A model generated the notes under the pieces. That model had not been told where the DNA came from and searched no databases. It was given only the letters and a program-made list of their open reading frames with translations. Of a stretch of 64,000 nt of DNA, positions 45,701-49,197 are shown piece after piece. Location: assembly GCA_002633025.1 (NCBI GenBank), contig NMRB01002330.1, positions 27,299-91,298 of the forward strand. Reading direction: 5' to 3'. The translations under genes and the position numbers were made by a program. Source of the stretch: Notospermus geniculatus. Lineage: Eukaryota; Nemertea; Pilidiophora; Heteronemertea; Lineidae. The first letter of the stretch is position 1. Each line of letters opens with the position of its first letter.

Positions 45701-47999
45701 GGACACAATAATGTAACACTCTACTGCTTCTGACGCGGTTTCATGGAGAATGGTTCCGCGACGCCAGAGAAAAGTATCTGGAAACGAAAAATCAAGCATG
45801 AAAATAAAGAGCACCTGGTGCCCAATATTTGTTTTTTGCGTTAACTCAAGAAGAGCGTACCGGGTATTTTCTCTTTTCAGCCCACGAACCACACAGATCC
45901 AGTGACGCCTGACACGGGCGTAATGACTAAGGATAGTGCTAGAAATGCAATGTATCAGTCGCAGGGAATTTCAGATATACTTGGCCTGAAGTGGGCCTGG
46001 GAGGTAGGCTGATATTCGGGAATACTCGTGCATACCCAGGGCAAGTTCGTTTTGGCAATCGCTAAGATGTAATGCCTGAGAATGCCTCCCATATTCAAGT
46101 GCCCACTTTATTGTTTGGCGGACGCATCTTTTGTTGGGAGGCATTTTCAAACGGAGGACAATGAAAAGTAACTCCCTCTCAGGATATCCCACATCCTTTT
46201 TAGCTCCACTTTCATTCAGTTTGTAACAATCTCGGAAAATATCCACTTTGCCCGGTCTTCCCCTTTTGCTACTCCACGCCTTTCTCGATCTTCTTCAGGC
46301 CTATCGTAAACATGTGGCTGAACAAGGCAGGGAGGACGACCTGCTGCCGGGTCTGCCCTTCACAAGACAACAGCTCTTTCACATAGCGATGGCACAGGTA
46401 AACATGAACAGAGTGAACAGGTCAAAATTAGGAGTGGAGTGACCGGGAGTCACCGAGCAGGTTGGAGCCGTCAAGCCGTGTCCTGCGGCGGCCCTCGGTC
46501 GGCAACTATGGTACCTACTGCGTTAGTTGGAGTGATGGACATAACCGAAGAGGTGCGGAGCGGCCGCAGGTCACCGTGGTGCAAACGGCTTGACGGATCC
46601 ATCGGTGATTTTCTACGGCGTGGCCGGAGTGACGTGGGGAGTCAACCAAGGCGGTTTGTAGGCAGCTGTCGGCCACGATGCAGATGCCTTGACGGCTCCA
46701 TGGGTGATTACCTACTGTGTGGGTTGAAATGACGGATCACAGATGAGGTGTGGAGTGACGGGAGTCCTCGAGGAGGTTCCGTGGTGGCCGCATGCAGGTC
46801 ACGTTGTAGACAGCTTGATGACTACATGTACGTCGGCGATTACCTATTGCGTGAACTGGAATGACGGGGATCACCGAGGGAGTTCCGGGCAGCCGCAGCC
46901 ACAATGCATATGGCTCGATGGCTCTGTTGGTGATTTTTTGTATTGCATAGTCTGAACGACGGGGGTTTCTGAGGAGGTTTGTCGGCGATGCCAGCCATAA
47001 TGGTAGGCCTACAGACAGCGTGATGGGTTCGTGGATGATTACTGCGTGGTTGGAGTGACGGGAGTGGGCGGTGGCCACCAGCCAGCTGCAGATACGTCAG
47101 TGGCTCTGCAGAATCATTTTATCGGATTTAGTAGATTTATCGTTGTAGTAGGCCTAACCCATAGTAAAGAATATGTTCAATCAGAATTGGTAATACAAAA
47201 ATCGACAATCAGGCAAAAAGAATCACGATAAATTACAATCATGGTTTATAGTACTTCCATGCTTCAATGAACTTGTACATGTATTTTGGAAATTAGACAC
47301 ATGTACGTTATTCTTTTCCATTTACAGGTGTGGTGCGCGCACAACGAATCAACGTCATATGTAAGGTTAGTGCAGTCGGTTTTAGAATCGGCATTTATCA
47401 ATTAGTCAATTGACTTTTTATCCTGTCATGGGGGCCGTATTCAAAAAGAGTGTTTGAGACTTAGACGCGTGTAACTTCGTTAAAATGTATGGTGAAAGTG
47501 TGTGCATTTAGTGAAGTTACACGCATCTAAGTCTTAATCGTGCGATGATCATCCTTTTTGAATACGGCCCTAAGTAATTTATATGGGCGCCTTCAATTGC
47601 CTTTCGGTGCTGGGTTAGCCCTTTGGACACAGACTAGTATATGGAATTGGTGCAATGTATGTTTTAACATATGATATACATGTATTACATGTATGTAATA
47701 TTTTGTTATCTTAGCCATTTATATAATGTGTTCTCTGTCAGTGTCCAAAAATAAATTAAATTAAATTAGTACTTCTTCAAAACATACTAAAAATCAACGT
47801 GCCACTAGACGTACCCCCCCCCCAAACACATACGCATTTTGTCCATTTTTGTGGAAAGGATGACTCGATTTTGTAAACCAAAAATTCCTCTGATTTCAGG
47901 GTAAACGGAGCCAATGCTAATGATCCCTACTTTTCCGAGGCTTACGACTGCCCGGTCGGCTCCCCAATGAACCCTAAGGACCAGTGTGGCGTTTGGTAA
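15262..47999 (+). CDS. M13-family (neprilysin/ECE-like) membrane metallopeptidase homologue, 17 placed exons
   Basis: Exons, joined by splice signals and matching phase: 15262-15769, 15936-16081, 17823-17984, 21077-21178, 21911-22035, 23147-23241, 23730-23863, 26507-26611, 30114-30191, 30609-30727, 31000-31055, [one not secured], 33479-33549, 33825-33937, 45881-46003, 46299-46397, 47328-47365, 47900-47999. The product is about 725-735 residues, close to neprilysin's ~750. It is a type II membrane protein: short basic tail, one transmembrane helix, then the Cys-rich ectodomain that in this family cleaves extracellular peptides using zinc. HExxH is intact (HEFGH), NAF is present, and the C-terminal CGVW ends in the family's usual Cys-x-x-Trp. 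The ENIAD zinc-ligand motif reads QGISD, the DWW region is not recognisable, and the VWC-to-His spacer is about 16 residues short. It may be catalytically altered or inactive. Which vertebrate paralogue is closest cannot be said. Confidence 0.88.
15936..16081 (+). CDS. M13 exon 2
   Basis: Begins after TTCCAG with two bases completing the split Gly codon and reads GPAYFQRNEFNLDKALQYVL and on to PGRPLKAVFQ, ending at a GTAAAG donor in phase 0. It matches the M13 N-terminal peptidase domain after the GGW/GGY segment. The plus frame 15731-16096 that runs through the intron is a shadow. Confidence 0.85.
16442..17478. mobile_element. 1.04-kb TTAA-flanked element in M13 intron 2
   Basis: Both ends carry TTAACAGTCGACCCGCAAAGGT in inverted orientation, so an 18-base terminal repeat (CAGTCGACCCGCAAAGGT) is flanked by TTAA. 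That arrangement fits a non-autonomous piggyBac-like element. A diverged solo piece of the left end is present at about 26692-26755. No transposase frame. Confidence 0.75.
17823..17984 (+). CDS. M13 exon 3
   Basis: Opens after TTTGACAG in phase 0 with VDGNFDKTTCPPNAFGTYEN and continues NLTNYARNMAVCFSS to KMICE before a GTAAAG donor. It matches the region of M13 proteins where a Cys-containing Tyr-rich helix follows the Gly-Leu-Pro segment. One NLT glycosylation sequon is present. Confidence 0.88.
18139..19536. mobile_element. 1.4-kb inverted-repeat element, intron 3
   Basis: Ends TAAGCTGTGTTTACACCTAA and TTAGGTGTAAACACAGCTTA are inverted repeats. The interior contains several copies of TGTCCTAGGAAAAA / TTGTCCGGGG and two related stretches ending TTTACTGCTACACCGG, suggesting internal duplication or nested copies. 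No transposase frame. Confidence 0.7.
19744..20415. mobile_element. GGCCGAAATGATCGAAAT-type element, copy 1
   Basis: Left end GGTTACTTATAAAACCCG followed by a GGCCGAAATGGTCGAAA microsatellite; right end is the complement (CATTTCGGCCATTTCATTCC then GGGTTTTATAAGTAAC). Internal sequence is shared in inverse orientation with copy 2 (20421-21045). Confidence 0.75.
20421..21045. mobile_element. GGCCGAAATGATCGAAAT-type element, copy 2, inverted
   Basis: Same termini as copy 1, separated from it by only a few bases. Internal landmarks (CATTAACAATTTTCCTAACGG, CCTGATTTTATG, CACTTAGGTGGCCTA) appear in the opposite orientation to copy 1, so the pair forms a large imperfect inverted repeat. The right end stops about 31 bases before exon 4. 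Confidence 0.75.
21077..21178 (+). CDS. M13 exon 4
   Basis: Thirty-four codons after a TTTTTACAG acceptor, reading SSNFSMGADTTYKRR and RIAWDEILKNN, with an FxW/I-x-W-x-x-x-L pattern like the family's 'SWLNFTNEI' segment. It ends at AAA followed by GTAGGT. Phase 0 at both ends. Confidence 0.8.
21555..21762. mobile_element. 208-base MITE in intron 4
   Basis: Ends GTTGGCTAAGCTAACCATTGG and CCAATGGTTAGCTTAGCCAAC are inverted repeats. The interior has no coding capacity. Confidence 0.75.
21911..22035 (+). CDS. M13 exon 5 with GC-AG intron donor
   Basis: Starts after CTCTTTGCAG with IDWHSLFANPYKEWNLQPIE and ends EIKETVEP plus two bases. The reading phase needed for exon 6 is reached only if the donor is AG|GCAAGT at 22036, the consensus for rare GC-AG introns. 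The alternative GT four bases later gives the wrong phase and a poor donor (CAA|GTTTAA). Confidence 0.85.
22255..22405 (+). repeat. Trinucleotide-rich low-complexity tract
   Basis: ACA/ACT-rich DNA changing to a CACCAT/CACTAC run at about 22358-22395. Simple repeat in intron 5. Confidence 0.7.
22429..22547. repeat. Hairpin with AATAGGTATCC ends
   Basis: AATAGGTATCCACCACTCG and CGTGGCGGATACCTATT are inverted, as are the GACGACTACG / CGTAGTCGT(C) words inside. About 119 bases in all. Confidence 0.65.
22593..22915. mobile_element. TA-flanked MITE with GTCCAGTCAAAAT ends
   Basis: TAGTCCAGTCAAAAT at the left and ATTTTGACTGGACTA at the right form inverted repeats including TA dinucleotides, consistent with Tc1/mariner-type insertion. 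Non-coding interior. Confidence 0.75.
23147..23241 (+). CDS. M13 exon 6
   Basis: After TTTTTTTAG one base completes the split codon, then KIRNFLLYQFLTKNAGAMPQ and CIKDAGTTATW are read before a GTAAGT donor (phase 1). It matches the helix corresponding to 'LQNLMSWRFIMDLV' in neprilysin. Confidence 0.85.
23370..23571. mobile_element. TA-flanked MITE, TGTGACCCTCCACAGC ends
   Basis: TATGTGACCCTCCACAGC and GCTGTGGAGGGTCACATA are perfect inverted repeats, extended by further partial pairing (GACATGC words). Flanking TA fits a Tc1/mariner-like MITE. Confidence 0.8.
23730..23863 (+). CDS. M13 exon 7
   Basis: Follows TTGTTTTCAG; two bases finish the Glu codon and the frame reads WRGKRKRGEPLWQFCLSKLR then IAFNSAALALMENT. 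This is the '[21 protein letters not shown]' part of the family, with the Trp-x-x-Cys and the amphipathic helix retained but the usual Asn-Gly lost. It ends at GTAAGA in phase 0. Confidence 0.87.
25203..25420. mobile_element. Nested element with GGGGTAGCATAATGG hairpin
   Basis: Begins TATACGGGAGAATCCAACTT and ends ATGGACTCCCGTATAT, with a central palindrome built on GGGGTAGCATAATGGT and GCTGTTCCAT. It is a relative of the interrupted element at 26964-27775, with the right terminus partly lost. Confidence 0.7.
25518..25700. mobile_element. Tc1/mariner-like MITE, CAGTCGAACCTC termini
   Basis: TACAGTCGAACCTCTCTATT at the left and AGAGAGGTTCCACTGTA at the right, with three internal AGAGAGGTGTCC words. 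The TA ends and CAGTxGAACCTC terminus are typical of Tc1/mariner-derived MITEs in animals. It is inserted in the large foldback. Confidence 0.8.
26166..26250 (+). repeat. tRNA-derived SINE-like sequence
   Basis: An A-box-like TGTAGCCCAATGGGTTCAGC is followed about 30 bases later by a B-box-like GGGTTCGAGCCCG, the spacing of an RNA polymerase III promoter from a tRNA. No complete cloverleaf forms. It is followed by a T-rich stretch. Confidence 0.5.
26507..26611 (+). CDS. M13 exon 8
   Basis: Thirty-five codons after TTCTATAG: LRQMLEEFREVSITRLSG, then PRWLDNRQKKVMENN, ending at GTAAGC. It corresponds to the family's '[23 protein letters not shown]' helix: the W-(L/M)-D and K-K residues are retained. 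Phase 0 at both ends. Confidence 0.9.
27042..27280 (+). pseudogene. GIY-YIG endonuclease fragment (Penelope-like)
   Basis: From the left junction to the TAA at 27278 the frame reads VYVIRCQGCKQTYVGETTNI then RNRMNLHIQHI, the V-Y-x-I-x-C-x-x-C-x-x-x-Y-V-G-E-T pattern of GIY-YIG nucleases, with the catalytic Arg (RNRMNLH) and a following His-rich segment. The reverse transcriptase part is missing. Confidence 0.8.
27523..27556 (+). ncRNA. Candidate hammerhead-ribozyme core
   Basis: ACTGAAGA, a short hairpin TTTCC-AAGA-GGAAT, then GAAAGCGC resembles the hammerhead core CUGANGA / stem II / GAAA. Penelope-like elements are known to carry hammerheads in their terminal repeats. A full stem III and cleavage site were not identified and the N10.1-N11.1 pair would be U-U, so this is only a candidate. 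Confidence 0.3.
27800..30100. mobile_element. 2.3-kb inverted-repeat element abutting exon 9
   Basis: Ends GAGACCTTAAGATCCGTCAC / GTCGCCGTCCCCGT and the complement at 30060-30100 form an imperfect ~45-base terminal repeat. TAATA on both sides (27795-27799, 30101-30105) may be the target duplication. It contains the large inner inverted repeat (28809-29985). The right end is only 13 bases from exon 9. Confidence 0.75.
28809..29985. repeat. Inner inverted repeat with one arm interrupted
   Basis: Arms share CCGGTTACCA, GACACTGACTTTATCATTGG, AATGGGACCCGATGTA and GAAACATGGTGCC in opposite orientation around a loop at about 29510-29680. The left arm has about 340 extra bases (29028-29372) absent from the right arm, between GGTCAAAGGTCA and ACACTGACTTT, so something was inserted there. 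Plus and minus frames here are arm mirror images. Confidence 0.7.
30114..30191 (+). CDS. M13 exon 9
   Basis: Twenty-six codons after ATGTTTCAG: IRNKVVMIGGPKLITDTKFL then NKFYKY, ending at a consensus GTAAGT donor. It matches the M13 'ERIGYPDDI...LNNEYLEL' segment (KVVMIGGP for IGYP). A GTATGT four bases earlier would give an incompatible phase. Confidence 0.87.
30609..30727 (+). CDS. M13 exon 10
   Basis: Follows TTCTCGTTCAG in phase 0: LTIKPSVPFLVNKIKAEKFQ then DQVQAVALRAHTIDFN, ending at a GTGAGT donor in phase 2. It corresponds to the 'Y-x-L-x-I-x-x-x-x-F-x-N' segment followed by the F-x-x-x-x-L helix of the family. The usual Arg-x-x-Trp just after is not obvious. Confidence 0.78.
31000..31055 (+). 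CDS. M13 exon 11: substrate-binding NAF segment
   Basis: After GCTATTTCAG one base finishes the Leu codon, then SPDATTINAFNAMGKGGL is read before G|GTGAGA. NAF matches the conserved Asn-Ala-Phe/Tyr of M13 enzymes, whose Asn binds the substrate backbone. The exon is 56 bases and ends in phase 1, which does not fit the next secure exon (33479). Confidence 0.75.
31130..31380. repeat. Dispersed repeat, copy at 31.1 kb
   Basis: Shares TTGGCCAAATAATGT, GAAGCACCCTTCCCGTCC-like and ACTGAGAACTAGCTCAGTGTGAT with 61850-62110, together with GTTGCCACTxCGTCCACT. Two diverged copies of one interspersed repeat in the same orientation. Confidence 0.75.
31424..31490 (-). pseudogene. tRNA-Val(UAC)-like pseudogene or SINE head
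   Basis: On the minus strand a D-arm-like stretch is followed by CCTCC-CTTACAC-GGGGG, a five-pair anticodon stem with a loop whose anticodon would be UAC, and by a TGGGTTCGATTA T-arm-like segment. T-stem and acceptor pairing fail, so it is not a functional tRNA. Confidence 0.5.
32526..32660. repeat. AT-rich imperfect palindrome
   Basis: AGAATTCCAGGTAAAATTGGGG and CCCCAATTTTATGAGGAATTCT pair, with TATACTATAATATAAAAA / TTTTTATATAATATAGTATA at the centre. Confidence 0.7.
33221..33245 (+). CDS. Candidate 25-base micro-exon bridging M13 exons 11 and 12
   Basis: CC ATT CAG CAT ACA ACA ATT TTG AG lies between an acceptor (GTTACTTCAG) and a donor (GTAGCA). It begins with two and ends with two codon bases, exactly the phase needed. 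It would encode Ala-IQHTTIL-Arg in place of the family's PAGxLQxPFF stretch. The conserved residues are absent, so it may be chance; no better exon was found in 31056-33478. Confidence 0.3.
33479..33549 (+). CDS. M13 exon 12: HExxH zinc-binding exon
   Basis: After CATTGCAG one base completes a codon, then YLNYGGVGVVIGHEFGHDFD and GFGG are read. VIGHExxHxFD is the M13 active-site signature: the two His bind zinc and the Glu is the catalytic base, and all three are present. Phase 1 end at GTACGG. Confidence 0.95.
33825..33937 (+). CDS. M13 exon 13
   Basis: After ATTTTCAG two bases complete a Gly codon, then TFQELEANRTAGDIPALVEA followed by ATCVVKHYKAIDYPGKE, ending at GTGGGA in phase 0. The Cys-Val-x-x-x-Tyr matches the family's C-x-x-x-Q-Y. 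The usual D-G-D/N-x-x-D-W-W before it is not recognisable, so this part is diverged. Confidence 0.85.
34612..36642. mobile_element. 2-kb nested inverted-repeat element in intron 13
   Basis: Ends AGCCACTTTTACACTAC and GTAGTGTAAAAGAGGCC are inverted, flanked by TAA on both sides. Further in, GGGGGCATCTATAAAC with a row of CGAACTxGCGAACT words (35054-35116) is mirrored at 36518-36581. The left side carries an extra tandem stretch with three GTGCTCGACCCGGG words. The centre holds two more nested inverted repeats. Confidence 0.7.
35578..36423. repeat. Third- and fourth-level nested inverted repeats
   Basis: CTGCACTGTTAGAAA / GAATTxCCTGCAGCAGAGTTTC at 35578-35637 pairs with 36349-36423. Inside it, CACCGTGGAGAATCGCCAAC onward at 35671-35752 pairs almost perfectly over ~80 bases with 36140-36219. 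Each level is a separate MITE-like insertion. Confidence 0.75.
36646..36650 (+). repeat. BEL/Pao target-site duplication, left
   Basis: GACAT immediately precedes the 5' LTR and is repeated at 45397-45401 immediately after the 3' LTR. Confidence 0.85.
36651..36925 (+). repeat. BEL/Pao 5' LTR
   Basis: Starts TGTAAGTTTC and ends GAAACTTACA, a perfect ten-base terminal inverted repeat with TG...CA ends. By eye it differs from the 3' LTR at one base (near 36873: CACAATGAATG against CACAAAGAATG). Confidence 0.95.
36951..37245 (+). pseudogene. BEL/Pao gag, N-terminal part
   Basis: Starts ATG 26 bases after the LTR and reads a ~98-codon N-terminus with Ser/Lys-rich and then Gln/Ala/Glu-rich helical sequence (EAQMKMTKVLAEQQIKQAR). 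Typical BEL gag N-termini are of this kind. The frame runs into the inserted TIR element at 37246 and stops at 37323-37325. Confidence 0.8.
37246..37690. mobile_element. 445-base TIR element inserted in gag, 9-base duplication
   Basis: Terminal inverted repeats of about 65 bases begin CATCCTCCCACAGCAGGGG and end CCCTGCTGTGGGAGGATG. AGGAAGCGG is duplicated on both sides (37237-37245 and 37691-37699), as expected of a Mutator-like element. No transposase. The apparent ORF start upstream of 37691 is inside this insertion. Confidence 0.92.
37691..39177 (+). pseudogene. BEL/Pao gag, main part
   Basis: Open from the right edge of the TIR insertion to a TAA at 39175. The region LPKGFAGDPLDFPRFKTAF with the following helical segment matches the DUF1759 capsid-like domain of BEL/Pao gag. 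A Cys motif (CSVCSANHKIWEC) resembling a CCHC zinc knuckle lies near the C-terminus just before the stop. The first ~200 residues are acidic, low-complexity linker. Confidence 0.88.
39178..39705 (+). pseudogene. BEL/Pao protease region
   Basis: Same frame as gag after the TAA. A second Cys segment (FNCLNADGKLEHSSVRNCPL) and then an A16-like aspartic protease region follow. The expected L-L-D-x-G-(S/A) active site reads GIDSYSSACF, keeping the Asp and Ser residues. A TGA ends the frame at 39703. Confidence 0.75.
39771..40745 (+). pseudogene. BEL/Pao reverse transcriptase, N-terminal part, frameshifted
   Basis: Contains GWTLFGG, an IPYHHVYHP segment and KLRLVWDAA, the BEL equivalents of the conserved pre-catalytic motifs. 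Near 40490 the frame is lost: the first catalytic block (a D-x-N-A-M-F-N-Q pattern) is readable only in another frame, so at least one indel is present. Stop TAG at 40743. Confidence 0.85.
40736..42070 (+). pseudogene. BEL/Pao reverse transcriptase C-terminus and RNase H
   Basis: The frame opens just before the catalytic YVDD (40736-40747) and continues through the thumb-like region into RNase H. RNase H marks are MSDGSESGYGF, the IPRIELQAL segment and WVDSQAVLA, which hold the expected acidic residues, and GTLNVADMCSRG. It is shifted relative to both neighbours. Confidence 0.88.
42112..43344 (+). pseudogene. BEL/Pao integrase with C-terminal DUF5641-like domain
   Basis: A 410-codon open frame. 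It has an H-x-x-x-x-H...KCIPC zinc-binding segment, the DDE core (GCDMMGAV; TTDCAWTF, where families usually have S/T-D-N-G-T; then SHRNGLFERP with the Glu) and a C-terminal GDLVMICDE / HYPLGLIVKV domain of the DUF5641 type. The GGxWERxI motif is changed. A TAG at 42106-42108 and a frameshift before it separate it from RNase H. Confidence 0.9.
43443..43820 (+). repeat. 374-base tandem duplication of the integrase end
   Basis: TTGGAAGAGATACAxGGTGG to GTCATTCCGAGTTGGAA occurs at about 43078-43446 and again with an offset of 374. The second copy keeps a 106-codon frame for the DUF5641-like end (43398-43718). Only a handful of base differences were seen. Confidence 0.9.
44350..44420 (-). pseudogene. 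tRNA-like segment, minus strand
   Basis: The minus strand reads GGCTCGTTGACCGAGTGGAT with a D-arm/A-box layout and later GACGGTTCGAATCCCGTC, a B-box. Acceptor strands do not pair and the central region has no clean anticodon stem, so it is a tRNA-derived (SINE-like) segment. Confidence 0.5.
44519..44585 (+). pseudogene. tRNA-like segment, plus strand
   Basis: GGTGGCCGAATGGGGAAGAC resembles an A-box/D-arm of a tRNA-Ser/Leu type, and GTGTTCGATTCCCAGC a B-box at tRNA spacing, followed by TTTTTT. No complete cloverleaf was built. Confidence 0.5.
45122..45396 (+). repeat. BEL/Pao 3' LTR
   Basis: Same 275 bases as the 5' LTR apart from one visible substitution. Followed by the GACAT duplication (45397-45401). 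Confidence 0.95.
45881..46003 (+). CDS. M13 exon 14: altered ENIAD segment
   Basis: Forty-one codons after TTTTCTCTTTTCAG, ending at GTAGGC. The N-terminal half (PTNHTDPVTPDTGVMTKD) is not conserved; the second half MYQSQGISDILGLKWAWE aligns with the family's TLGENIADNGGLxxAY. The zinc-binding Glu falls on Gln; the Asp of ExxxD is retained. Phase 0 at both ends, joining exons 13 and 15 without gaps. Confidence 0.87.
46299..46397 (+). CDS. M13 exon 15
   Basis: Thirty-three codons after TTCTTCAG: AYRKHVAEQGREDDLLPGLP then FTRQQLFHIAMAQ, ending at GTAAAC. It is the highly conserved AYxxY...LPGL-x-x-x-x-x-Q-L-F-F-x-x-x-A-Q block. Confidence 0.95.
46436..47085 (+). repeat. Degenerate ~100-base minisatellite in intron 15
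   Basis: About seven units share GAGTGACGGGAGTCACCGAG, GGCCGCAGxCACxATGCAGAT and TTGATGGCTCCATxGGTGAT. Unit starts lie near 46439, 46528, 46629, 46752, 46858, 46953 and 47055. The plus frame 46439-46732 that repeats CLDGSMGDYL-like words is a by-product of this array. Confidence 0.75.
47328..47365 (+). CDS. M13 exon 16: VWC segment
   Basis: A 38-base exon after TTTACAG: VWCAHNESTSYV plus two bases, with donor AG|GTTAGT chosen because it alone gives the phase of exon 17 (a GTAAGG four bases earlier does not). VWC is the conserved M13 triplet. The ~16 residues that usually separate VWC from the active-site His are missing; the His here may play that role. Confidence 0.8.
47433..47570. mobile_element. 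138-base MITE in the last intron
   Basis: GGGCCGTATTCAAAAAG and CTTTTTGAATACGGCCC-like ends, with GACTTAGACGCGTGTAACTTC / GAAGTTACACGCATCTAAGTC inside, form a hairpin. Confidence 0.8.
47900..47999 (+). CDS. M13 exon 17: C-terminus
   Basis: After TGATTTCAG one base finishes the Arg codon, then VNGANANDPYFSEAYDCPVG and SPMNPKDQCGVW are read to TAA at 47997-47999. R-V-N-G, F-x-E-A-(F/Y)-x-C, and M-N-P-x-x-x-C-x-V/I-W are diagnostic of M13 C-termini, and the final Cys forms the disulfide with the N-terminal domain in known members. Confidence 0.95.
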
Positions 48000-48163
48000 A
48001 CGATGACGTCAGCTGCGAAAAAGAAAAGTCATTTTGCAATGTACCGCAATCATGGCAATGCCGCTCAAAATCAATCAGAAATAGGTTATCCCTGCTGATT
48101 TCGAAAATTTGTTGTTTACTTTCCTGTTCAAGTCAAAAAAACATTTTGTAACCGCTGTATTGA

Positions 48164-48169
48164 AATAAA
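48164..48169 (+). terminator. Polyadenylation signal AATAAA of the M13 gene
   Basis: AATAAA lies 165 bases after the stop codon with GT/T-rich sequence following. Confidence 0.6.
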
Positions 48170-49197
48170 TGTAATTCTTGCTCAATATGGAGCCTTATGA
48201 ATTTCTCTCCTCAACGCGGTGACAGGCCATACACGTTATTGATTTTATTTCTCCTACGGCACCTCTTTGTTTGCATAGGCCTATCGTTCGCCGGCGACTT
48301 CCAAGGACAAACTCGCTAGCCCAGTGCTACGGCGTTCCGCGTTTTCGGTTTGCTCCACTTGTACCACTGGCTTCAAACGCCCTCATCACTTCTGCTCGGA
48401 ATAAGCAGAATGAAGAAAAACTGCTCTACAGCTAGCTTTCCACCCTAATAAAATCATAATCGTACTGTCAAGTTTAGAAGTGTACCAAAACGCCAAACAC
48501 ACCATGATTTTTAAACATTTATTCATTATTTTGTGTTGCACTTTTTGGCGGCGGATTACATGTATGGCTGTGCTTCGGTTCGGTCGTTCCGTCAGAAATA
48601 GTTTCTATTTTAGAAGCAACCAAATCGGTGGACCAATCAGCTTTGTCGAATGTGATCACATGATTTTGTGAGTGTAAACATAACCACGTACAACAAGGAG
48701 GCAGCCATGGTAGCATGAACGGGAGATCCGGCCCTGCTACATTATCATGAAAATATCACTATTTCAAAATATCAACAAAATTGAGATTTTTGAAATCTTG
48801 GCCTTTCTTACAGTTTCCTTCCCAATAATATATGGATAATTCTAAGATTTATGGCGAAGAAATTTGGTGAAAATATTCGCTAACTTTGATATTTGAGATT
48901 ATCAAAAAAATTAAAAATCTGAAAGGGGGCTGTATACTTAACAGACTGGGCCGTCACGCGGTACCGTGATTCGCGCTTTACCGTGACTTCCGTGGTGAAA
49001 AGAGGAAGTGGATCGAATGTGGCGCAACCGCACAACTGCTCGCCGAGCATGGTGGGAATGGTGGTCGCGCTGCAGCGTGATATCACGGGGCAGTTGAAGT
49101 CAACGTTTTACAATGGTTTACTTGTGAAGATTACAACAACAATCGCGGCTAACCGAGGCCACCCGAAGATTAGAGACTTTAGCACGTCTAATTTCAA
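48170..49197. other. Intergenic, no gene recognised
   Basis: Unique-looking DNA between the M13 3' end and a large repeat. Short frames carry no motif. Confidence 0.4.

Noticed and set aside
46439-46732. 97-codon plus frame with periodic motif
   Set aside because: Arises from the ~100-base minisatellite in intron 15, not an exon: no matching M13 sequence and poor splice context.
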